A stretch of DNA of 64,000 bases, taken from NCBI GenBank assembly GCA_037833965.1, contig AP031357.1, forward strand, positions 16,512,001-16,576,000, read 5' to 3'. How positions within the stretch are numbered: position 1 is the stretch's first letter; the number at the start of each line of letters is the position of its first letter. The position numbers and the translations under genes were made by a program. This DNA is from Marchantia polymorpha subsp. ruderalis (Eukaryota; Streptophyta; Marchantiopsida; Marchantiales; Marchantiaceae). The notes under the pieces were generated by a model that was given only the letters and a program-made list of their open reading frames with translations, was not told where the DNA came from and did no database searches. This document shows, one piece after another, positions 55,810 through 64,000 of this stretch.

Positions 55810-56220
55810 TGTGAGGCCTAGTTTTTCTTTAAAAATCAACAAAACATAAACATATATGTGTAGAAGATAGGTATATGAGTTGGAAAGAGTAGATTTTGAC
55901 GAGTTATGATAGAATTAGTTAGAATTCGCCTACGGCCGAAGATCTTTGAGTCTTCGGCGCAGCCTTTTAGGGACAATGCAAGATCTGGGTCTTCGGCGAA
56001 GACATCAGGATCAATTTGAAATCGCGCAACGGGCAGGGTAACGTTCGCACGCACCGGAAATTCTACTGGACGTTCGAGGAGGCGAGGTTAGAGCTTAAGG
56101 GGTAAAGGTACTATGAGAGGCCTTCGCGCCGACATTGCGATATCGAGCAAGAACGAGCGGGAGTGTGAGAGAGCGGAATCGACCGATCTTGCTAACAGTG
56201 TATACGCAAATCGAAGATAT

Positions 56221-57876
56221 GGCGCCGATCAAGAAGAGTGAGAAGGTGCGGAAGTTGGTCCCCTTGAAGGTGCCCTACGAGGAATTGTGACCCTTCAGGC
56301 GCAAGCTGAGTGAGTTGCGTCTCGATTTCCTCCTATGGAACTGGAATTGCGTTTCGGCGAGTATATGTAAGGAGATCGTAGATAAGAACCAGACCGAAGG
56401 CAAAGATCTCCAAGGCAACCCCATGTTATGGACCATCGAGCATTGGACGAAGGTAATGGGGCGGTGTGCAGGCAGCGACGGAGACCTTGTTTTGGAGAAG
56501 ATTAGTGTAGCACTTACGCGCACCAAAGAATTCTCTTACGGGCCACTCTTTAGTTTAAAAAGACAAGGAACGAACGGATGGAAGACAGCGGATTACCTGG
56601 ATCCGAAGAAGCGGGCGATTGCCTTGGGGATTATGCACATCTTACGACAGACGCGCATGACTTACGTGACGGCTTGGCAAGTAGGCTTCTTCGAGCGGAT
56701 ATTGAGTGGACGGAGAGTGCATTGGGCAAGGATCTTTTATGATCTTGTCTGGGTGAATGCGAGTTTCCGGTGGGCGGGACCCTTGATGAATCATCTCACC
56801 CCCTTCCTTGTGCATTTCTACCGAGGCATGGGTTTGCTCACAAGGGAGGAATTGAAATGATTCCCACAAGAGAGAGAGATTATAACAGTAGAGTCCAGCG
56901 AAGGGACTAAAGACGACACTCGTCAACCTTCAAATCCGCCCCAAACGACGGCCCGAGGACCATTTCAGGTGGACGTGGTGCGGAGACGGGAAAAGCTAGA
57001 GAGACGTTTGGCGAAGAGAAGGAAAGTCGTGAGTGACGACGAGGGCGATCTGGCGTTGGAGGTGAGAAGAACAGAGACGGAGATCGGGATCAATAGGTAG
57101 ACGAGAACTCGCACAAGGCCGAAGCAGAGGGCGAACAGAGGATTGGTGGCTGCTGAAGTATCGGACAGTAGCGTGCAGAAGACAATGGCCCCAATTATGT
57201 ATGAGCCCGAAGTTGCAGTGGGCGAGTCGAAGCAGCATGTGGAGGTAGGAGGATCTTTGGAGGTGTTAATTGAAGTTCCAGCGGACACACCGGCAGAACC
57301 TTTGAAGGAGGGAGTAGAGATTGTAAGTCCGAATTCTTTGTCTTCGGAGCGGACACGGTCTGCGGGGAGTGAAGAGACACCACAACCAAAGAAGGACGAT
57401 GAATTGATGAAGGAGCTCACTCTAAGTGAGAAGATTCTGGAGCAAGTTGTAGCGCAGGTCGGAGGGACGGCGATAGAGGCACCTGACGTTACATTGCCGT
57501 CAACTTTGGTAGAAGATGTGAGACCCGAAGAAGAGAAGAAGACTTCGGGCGAAGAAGTGAAGACCTTGGAGGTTACCTTTCCCGATTTCTTGCAAGTTAG
57601 TGTGGTACCCTTGTTGCAATACCTGCATAGGAAGAGGGAGAAGTACGCTATATCCAAGGAGGTAGGATTTTATGTGGAATTGATCAGGAACATGACGTAG
57701 CTCAAGAGGGCAGTAGCAGTGAAGAGGGAGTGGGATTCCACGACTGAGTTGGCACGGGAGCAAGCGGCAAACTTGGAGGCCGAGTGCGCGGTAGTAAAGG
57801 TGACATTGCAGGAGCGAGAAGCCCAGATTCGAGAGAAGGAGATTGAGTGCGAGGTACTCCAGTTGAATTTGGAGAA
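56221..57876 (+). pseudogene. LTR protein remnant in K, part before L
   Basis: Opens MAPIKKSEKVRKLVPLKV, then LDFLLWNWNCVSASIC (WNWN in place of WGWN), WTIEHWTKVMGRCAG, NHLTPFLVHFYRGMGLL, an acidic and Ser/Pro-containing middle without the palindromic repeat modules, and PLLQYLHRKREKYA. This shows which residues are constant across subfamilies: LDFLLW, W..MGRCAG, NHL.PFL..FYR, PLL.YL.RK. Several breaks. Confidence 0.65.
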
Positions 57877-58823
57877 TGTAATAACCCACTAAAGGCTAAA
57901 ACTGCAATATAGTGGTAGAAAGGTCGAACCCACAGGGACAGAGGAACACACAGGGTACAAAGTGTCACATTTAACAGACTATTGAGGAGTTTGAATTCTC
58001 AGGCGACTGTCACTCCCAGAAATACTGCAAGTGTCCACTCGGAGCGCGCTCGGAGGTCGCACAGTGCAGCGTAACACACACACACACACACACACACCTG
58101 AAACTACAGAAACACAACCCAGAGATCCGTTAGGACCTCTACTCAAGATTTCAGGGGGGAAGTCTCTCAAGAGTACACTCAGCGAAGCTGCGGGTAGTGG
58201 CTTCCAACTCCGGCTTTTACAACACTTCCACTAGCTTGCTGCTAGCGTAGGAAACCCGGGTTGGACTGCCTACTTCGGATCGAAGTCACTCATACGCGGT
58301 GAACAACACTCTCAACTCACAAAACGCGCAGAGAACACAGGTCCGCACTGAAGGACTCACTGTGAAACATTCCAGTAACACAACAACAGTCTATTGAAGA
58401 GTTTGAATTCTCAGGCACTTGTCATTCCCAGAAATACTACAGGGGTTACCCTCAAAGCACCTGCTGCAGCGTAACCTGAATTTACAACCAAGGCTTACAC
58501 GAAGTAGCAAAACTTCACTTTGGCATTCAGGGGAAAAATCCCAAGGGAGTACAATCAGAAAGGAACACTCGAAGGTGTAGGGGCGAAACTGTTCAAGTAT
58601 CTAACTAGTCACTGGCTCTGAGCATCGGCAGTCACCCGCAGGTGCAGATCCGAACTACTCAAGTCTCTAACCAATGGACTAGCTCTGAACATTCGGCCGA
58701 AGGCCTTCAGCTACAAAATGCGGAACGCTAAGTTGTAACTCCTCGTGCGTGGTGACAGAACTCAAGGACACAAACACGCAAAGGAAATGGGTTCCTGATC
58801 TGCACTTCTGATGGGAAAGAACC

Positions 58824-58852
58824 CCAGGCAAAACGCCTGGAACTATTTTATA
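58824..58852 (-). promoter_or_regulatory. TATA box and following palindrome in L
   Basis: Minus strand TATAAAATAG (58852-58843) then CCAGGCGTTTTGCCTGG (58840-58824). Confidence 0.65.
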
Positions 58853-58888
58853 CCTTCTAAGTCCTACCTAGCACTACACTGCACTACG

Positions 58889-61800
58889 CTACACGCCTGC
58901 ACGGAACCACGCTACACTACACTCCGCGGAACTTGTGCTACGTCTCCTGCGCGGCGGACTGCCGCGCACTAGCTCCCTACCCTGCCAGTCTTCCGCTAGA
59001 CTGCGCAGTCCCAATCGCTGTAACGCCGCGGACACCTCCACTTTGAGGGCGGACATGGTATCCTGCGCCTTCGACAGAAAAGCATCGAGCTTCTTTGCTA
59101 CCTTCCGCCGACTCCTACTGTCGCCTGACAACAACCCGGCTGCGCGAAGTTCAAACTCACGCAGTGTGAGTTTCTCCTGCGCCTTCACTTCCCAGTGGGC
59201 GTAGCCCTTGAGACAGTGGGCGACACGCCTCGCCGTCTCCACCTTTGTGCGATCTGCCTCCTTCCTGCGATCCTCTTCAACTATCACTAATTGCGATTCG
59301 GCCTCAGCACGTTGCGCTCTCAATTCGCCACACTCTGACTGTAGCCTGCGGATTACCTCCTCATCCGCCTGCCGTGCGAGCTGACATTGTTCCAACAACC
59401 GCGTCTGTCGCACGAGCTCCTCTGACAAAATCCGATTCTGGGCCTGCTCAGAAATTAGTGCTTCTGTGACCTTCACCTGCTCCTTGGTGAGCTCTTCCAG
59501 TTTCCCATCCCTCACCTTCTCGGAGTACTTGTAGAATTTCTGATTAAGTTTATACTGACCCCACAAGCATTCATGCTTCTCCTTCAATTCCCTCAACTCC
59601 TGGTCCACTCTAGCTAATAGCTTGCTGGTGTGGACTTTAGTGCGAGTCCGCCTGCGCACTAACTCGATGTAAGATCCCGGCTGAAGTGGGTCGGCGTATT
59701 TATCGACTTTGCGATCCAAGTACCTCAGCAACGGAATCACCTGCTCAAAGAGCGCCGCCGCCGGCGCTCCAACAATTTCCTCCTCCTCCTCCTTGGTGTC
59801 CCCTGCTCCTGACATTTCTTCGGTGGAGCCTCCGTCGTCATCATCCGAGTGGAGAATTTCAGTCGCCATTGATTGCGTCGGCGACTGACCCGAGTGGGGC
59901 TGCACGTCGTCGACGTGTGCTGCCTGCGAAGGCACGGCTGCAGCCTCGCTGCTCTTCGCCAAAATGTCTAAGGCGGTAGGCGAACGTGCCCGTGCGGCAT
60001 CCCCGCCGCTCGCTTGTTGGTCGTCTACCGTGTCCTCTCTGCCGCCGACGCCCGCCGCCGAAGGCGATCGAGCGGAGGGTGGCTGCGCGGGGTTTGATTG
60101 CGCATCGCGCATCGAAATTTCATCCCGCGGACAGTCACTCCGCTCCTCCGTTTGTTGCTGCTCCCTTGATCGGTCCGCGGGGGCTGTGCTTGGCCTGTGC
60201 GCAGGCGCAAATGCCGGCGCCTTGTCCGCCGCAGGCGTAGCGCCGCGGACGTCCATCGCCAAAGGCGACATGGCCGGGGGCCGCTCGCCCGATGTCCCTT
60301 GGCCCTGAGGCCCTACCGCCGAAGGCGCATCTACCGGCGGATTACCCGCCGATAGTGTGGCCTCCGCACACTCCCTGCTCGTATCTCCTCGGCTCGAAGG
60401 CCCTGGCGCCGAAGGCGCAAATTGCAGCGCGTGGTGCGCCGGAGGGTCTGGCTTCGAGGGCCGGTGTCTCGTAGGCGGCTCTTCCGCCGGCTCCTTCCCC
60501 TTCCTACGTTGGAACGGGGGTGATTCCTGCCTGTGCACAGGCGGCACGTGTGGAGGTGACCTGTGCACAGGCGGACTGCTCCTTCCCAAGCGTAAGCGTA
60601 GATCTACGTCCACTTGTGATCGTCTGTCCGCGGAGGCTCGTCCGTCCGCGGAGTCTCGTCTGTGCGCAAACGGAACACCTGTCCGCAACGCACGTGGTAA
60701 CTCCGGAGGCCCTTGGCCCGTAGGCGGCCCCACGCCCGTCGAGGCTGCAGCGTGGTCCGTTGCTCCTGCGGTCGTCCGCGCTTCCTCATGCTTCTCTGGC
60801 GACGCACTTCCTTTCTCCGTCGCAATCGTCGCCGTGTCCGCACTGTTGGCTGGTAACACCAGTCTGCGTGCCTTCTGCTTCGGCCGGTTGTATGACTCGT
60901 ACAACGGCCGCGGTCGAATGGGAGCAGAGGGTTCTTGATGCTGCTCCTCTTCGGACTCTTCTCTCCATCGCCGCTTCCGCGGCACTCGTGCTGCAGGAGT
61001 GTTTCTCCCTTCGTCCCTCCGCCTTGATGGGGTAGAAGTCGGTGACTCCTCTGCATCAGTGTCGACCTCATTCTCCCGCACATACTTCCCGGGATGGTCG
61101 ACGGACAACGGCGGAAAATGCTCAAGCTCCGCCGCTGTCAAACAATTCCGCTGTCGATAAAAATTGATGAGGAAAGGAGAGAGATGGTTTAGAGTTCCCC
61201 CCTTCTCCTCAAAAGCGTGCTGTCGCATCACCCTGTGCAGGATGCTCGCCCAGTGAATTGGAGTTCCCTCGATGACGCACTCCACAAAAGAGACCTGCCA
61301 CAATGTGATGTAGCAGGCGCGGTGTGGCTGCAGTAATTGCATCAGCGCCGCGGACAAAGTCCGGCGAAATCGATCCTTGTAATCACGGGTCCTGTACCCA
61401 TTCTTGGTAGACCTCCCGGTCTTGAACAGCTCCACAAATTGCGCCTCTTCCTGCTTGGTCACCTTGATGCTCTCACTGTCGAAGAGGAGATGCCCTGGCA
61501 TGCCGGCACATCTTCCCAATGCCTGCGCCCAATCTTGGACTGTCCACCGATCAACATGCGGACGCAATCCGCGCGAGGGTGGTCCCTGTGGCTCTAGCCA
61601 CTCGCGCACCATGTTCGCACAGATGTAGTTCCATCCCCATAGCAAGAAATCGAGTTTTCTTGCTATTAAGCGCTCCTCGAAAGCGCGCAGCCCGTTCTGT
61701 GGTAGGCGAAGCGGCACCATCCGCAATCTGCCCGGTCTCGTCATTGCGTTCCTGTAGTTCGCTCGCCCGCTCATTCTACTTCCGCACCGCTCGAGCTCCT

Positions 61801-61996
61801 TTCTCTCTCGGCAAACTCTAATCGCCCTCAATTCCAAATCACGCGCACTCACTTCTCCCTCAATCACCAAGAAATCCCCTGTGCGGCGACGTCGAGAATG
61901 TTTAGCAGCCAGCAGATGGACGCGCGCAGCGCGCACAAGAGATTGGAATCGCGAATTCAAGAATGGGACGCTCTCCGCCGCCCGGTCGAAGGTCAT
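58889..61996 (-). CDS. LTR-encoded protein of L (1035 codons, open)
   Basis: Open over its full length with the same blocks as G and I: LDFLLWGWNYICANMVREW, VDRWTVQDWAQALGRCAG, NHLSPFLINFYRQRNCL, a PSA/PVHR-rich middle (fewer PVHR units than in I), PLLRYLDRKVDKYADP, coiled coil, SRSRRKVAKKLDAFLSKAQ and LGLRSLAEDWQGRE. More substitutions separate it from G and I than G from I, most of them in the middle. Function unknown. Confidence 0.75.
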   Translation of the reverse strand: MTFDRAAESVPFLNSRFQSLVRAARVHLLAAKHSRRRRTGDFLVIEGEVSARDLELRAIRVCRERKELERCGSRMSGRANYRNAMTRPGRLRMVPLRLPQNGLRAFEERLIARKLDFLLWGWNYICANMVREWLEPQGPPSRGLRPHVDRWTVQDWAQALGRCAGMPGHLLFDSESIKVTKQEEAQFVELFKTGRSTKNGYRTRDYKDRFRRTLSAALMQLLQPHRACYITLWQVSFVECVIEGTPIHWASILHRVMRQHAFEEKGGTLNHLSPFLINFYRQRNCLTAAELEHFPPLSVDHPGKYVRENEVDTDAEESPTSTPSRRRDEGRNTPAARVPRKRRWREESEEEQHQEPSAPIRPRPLYESYNRPKQKARRLVLPANSADTATIATEKGSASPEKHEEARTTAGATDHAAASTGVGPPTGQGPPELPRALRTGVPFAHRRDSADGRASADRRSQVDVDLRLRLGRSSPPVHRSPPHVPPVHRQESPPFQRRKGKEPAEEPPTRHRPSKPDPPAHHALQFAPSAPGPSSRGDTSRECAEATLSAGNPPVDAPSAVGPQGQGTSGERPPAMSPLAMDVRGATPAADKAPAFAPAHRPSTAPADRSREQQQTEERSDCPRDEISMRDAQSNPAQPPSARSPSAAGVGGREDTVDDQQASGGDAARARSPTALDILAKSSEAAAVPSQAAHVDDVQPHSGQSPTQSMATEILHSDDDDGGSTEEMSGAGDTKEEEEEIVGAPAAALFEQVIPLLRYLDRKVDKYADPLQPGSYIELVRRRTRTKVHTSKLLARVDQELRELKEKHECLWGQYKLNQKFYKYSEKVRDGKLEELTKEQVKVTEALISEQAQNRILSEELVRQTRLLEQCQLARQADEEVIRRLQSECGELRAQRAEAESQLVIVEEDRRKEADRTKVETARRVAHCLKGYAHWEVKAQEKLTLREFELRAAGLLSGDSRSRRKVAKKLDAFLSKAQDTMSALKVEVSAALQRLGLRSLAEDWQGRELVRGSPPRRRRSTSSAECSVAWFRAGV

Positions 61997-63249
61997 GGTC
62001 GGCTCTTGCTCGTGGAGGACGTCTCACTTGATGGCCGCGCCGGCTCTACGCTGGAACGGTCTCCGCTCTCACGCGCGGCTTCACGCTCCGCCGTCGCCGA
62101 TTAAACTCTCACACTCGAATTGGCGGATTTGAACTCCGCGAGCGTATTACCCCGCGGACATGGGAGCGCAGCGCCGAAGGCGAGTTTTCCGCCTTGCGCG
62201 GTACACTTGTTCGTACCGCCCCTCGCCCAATCCCCTTCTGCCTCGACGCGTGTGTCCGCATGTCGGACAAAAGTTCAACTCCTGCCTGTGCGCAGGCAGA
62301 CTCCTCGGCGGATTCTTCGCCGGCGCGGAACTTCATCCTCCTGTGCACAGGCGCTCGCCTGTGCGCAGGCGAATTCCGTCCGCGGCGTCGCGCTGGCGCG
62401 GAAGGCGTTGACCGTGGTCAGCCGTCTCCGTCCAGACTGTCCCTTCCTTGTCTCTTCGTCGGCGCTTCCGCCGCCGCAACTCCGTCCGTCCAAGAGCGCA
62501 TCCACCCGTCCCGTCCGCATGGTCCGTACGGATTTGATTACTCTGGCGGCTCCTTGCTCGTCCGCGACGCCGCGCTGGCGCAGAAGGCGCCGTACACTTT
62601 CTACCTCACAAGGCGCATTTCTAGGGCCCAAGGCGGATTTTCCGCCGACGCCGAAGCGCCTGTGCACAGGCGAACGCCCGTGCGTAGGCGGACTTCGCGC
62701 CTCCCCAAACCCTACTTCGCCTGTGCACAGGCGAACTTCCTTCGTCCGCGCATAGGACAAAACTTGATTCCCCCTTCCGCGTAGGCGGAATTCCCGCCGG
62801 TGGCGAACTCCTTCCGCCGAAGGCGAACGTCTACGTATCTTCCAATAGTGATAACTCCCTAAGTCCTCATCCGTTCCAAGCGTTCTTGGACTCGTTGGAA
62901 TCAGTGCGTCGAGCTCTTTCCAACGAAACCCTAACTCGGTCAAGGCGCCCGAGGGTTGACCTAATTATGAAGGATTTCCCTACCGCCGCGGACGCAACCT
63001 CCGAAGGCGGGTTTTGCGCCTTGCGTCGCAGGGATCCTAACTGCAGAGCTCGCAGGGAGGGTGGTGCCCATCCTCACTGCTGCACCCCAAATCCTAGATT
63101 CTACAAGATCCCTCGAGAATCCCCGCGATCTTCCGGATTCACTCTGTTTTGATGTACCGAAGGCTATTCACAATGCTGCCATGGTACAGTTTTTTTCCAA
63201 AAATGTTTTAATTTCCTCAAAATTACCAAAAGTGGGGTACCACAGAGAA

Positions 63250-64000
63250 GGAATCTGGAAGGTGTGCAGAGTTAGAGGAGACATGCGGTGGTCTTTGTAT
63301 CTCCAACGAGAACACACAAAAGGTGACAGTGGATTTGATCGCAAGATTGGAGAAATCCAGAGCAGCATATGATGAGGCGGTCAAACGGTCGGAGCGGTTG
63401 ATCGTCACCGCGGAGAAGCGAGAGAAGAAGTATTTCGAGTAACTTGCTAAGGTGGAGGCCCGAAGATCCGAAGAAGTTCGTATCGCCAAAGAACTTCGGG
63501 GCAAAATCGCAGAGGCGAAGGCGGCGGAAGAAGATCTTCGTAGGAAGATTTCAGAGATTGCGGGTAAGTGTGATATGCAATTCCGACGCGCGGAGGAGCT
63601 TTCAGCGAGTCTAGCGGAGGGAATTCAGAAGCCCGAAGAAGAGTTGACGAGTTGGGCCAAGAAATTGGCGGATTGCGAATCGGCCAAGTCTTCGGAGGTC
63701 GAATGTAGATTAAGAGTCGAATCCGAATGCAGACGGTTGCGGAAGCAGTTACGGAAGGCGGACATGAGATCGCAAGAGTCGCAACGGAGGATGGAAAAGG
63801 CAGAGGAGGCCTACCGTCATTTGCGGAACGAGACGACCGATGAGTTGAAGTTGCGGTTAGAGAAGTGTCTGAACGGATTTGCGATGTGGGGATTGCAAAC
63901 GTTGAAGTGGCTGAAGCTGGATTCACTCGAGCGACGGTTGATGAGTGCTAAGACCAGCGGATCCGCAGGACATAAGCAGATTGTAGAGTTGGTTAACACA
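63250..64000 (+). pseudogene. LTR protein remnant in K, coiled-coil part after L
   Basis: Almost continuous heptad-like sequence rich in Glu, Lys, Arg, Ala and Leu (for example KIAEAKAAEEDLRRKISEI), ending in LDSLERRLMSAKTSGSAG and GHKQIVELVN, which also occurs in M at 18907. It continues past the window edge. Broken. Frames on the other strand here are shadows. Confidence 0.65.

Larger units (their letters stand above)
57877..63244 (-). repeat. L: intact solo giant LTR (5368 bp) inside K
   Basis: Minus orientation, from TGTGGTACCCCACTTTTGG at 63244 to AGTGGGTTATTACA at 57877, with a perfect GAGAA duplication (57872-57876 and 63245-63249). Inserted in the coiled-coil coding part of K. R/U5 57877-58823 has the two-copy repeat and a CA microsatellite near 58075. 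U3 leader 61997-63244 has the conserved inverted-repeat block and 16-base palindromes (for example near 62661 and 62719). No other gene seen in these stretches. Confidence 0.88.
55810..64000 (+). repeat. K: divergent giant LTR of a second subfamily, split by L, cut by window edge
   Basis: Plus orientation. The start near 55810 (TGTGAGGCCTAGTTTTTC) is my best guess by analogy with the other LTR starts; no duplication can be checked because the end is outside the window. It contains a protein remnant with the same blocks as the other giant LTRs but low sequence similarity and a shorter middle. M (18907-19702) is another copy of this subfamily and shows its U5 end. The U3 leader 55810-56220 has a few GCC/TTCGGC palindromes and no other gene. 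Broken in several places, so old. Confidence 0.6.

Noticed and set aside
63223-63926. Minus-strand frames near the right edge
   Set aside because: Shadows of the coiled-coil coding remnant of K on the plus strand.

Overview
The window is nuclear DNA of a green plant (streptophyte) with a large, repeat-rich genome. The evidence is the mobile DNA: Ty3/gypsy elements of the Tat/Athila-like branch (primer site matching the 3' end of tRNA-Asp), a Ty3/gypsy chromovirus with a chromodomain and an initiator-Met-tRNA primer site, and another Ty3/gypsy family with a large single gag-pol frame. I see no host gene, tRNA or rRNA. I cannot name the species; a charophyte alga, bryophyte or lycophyte would all fit.

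Almost all 64 kb is a nest of LTR elements. From left to right: element B (minus strand, 1-18906, its 3' LTR cut by the window edge) is split by a young intact element A (plus, 1803-9672). B lies in the tail of an older giant LTR, M (18907-19702). A broken chromovirus D (minus, 19793-30777) is split by solo giant LTR N (23712-28662). A truncated relative of A, called E (minus, about 30850-44251), is split by solo giant LTR F (32462-42564), which is itself split by solo giant LTR G (32991-38326). Solo giant LTR H (minus, 44263-55044) is split by solo giant LTR I (47975-53373). After a short leader piece J of the A family (55045-55809) comes a divergent giant LTR K (plus, about 55810 to the window end), split by solo giant LTR L (minus, 57877-63244).

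The central observation is that the 4.8-5.4 kb units starting TGTGG/TGTAG and ending TTATTACA are LTRs, and each carries a long protein frame (about 890-1045 codons) inside U3. Element B shows this: its 14042-18906 LTR lies directly upstream of a tRNA-Asp-type primer site and gag-pol, and the other LTR copy follows the polypurine tract at 379. N, F, G, H, I and L stand alone with 5-bp target duplications (perfect in five, 4 of 5 bases in F), as expected for solo LTRs. The LTR protein has a conserved N-terminal block with the motif LLWGWN, a long Pro/Ser/Arg-rich disordered middle built from short GC-rich palindromic modules, a block with the motif PLLRYLDRK, and a C-terminal coiled coil. A TATA box followed by a 17-nt palindrome with compensatory changes lies after this frame, so the frame sits in U3 much as the sag gene does in mouse mammary tumour virus. 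I recognise no function for it.

LTR-type elements are treated as fossils here: positions, parts, relative ages and rough condition are given, without a catalogue of damage.
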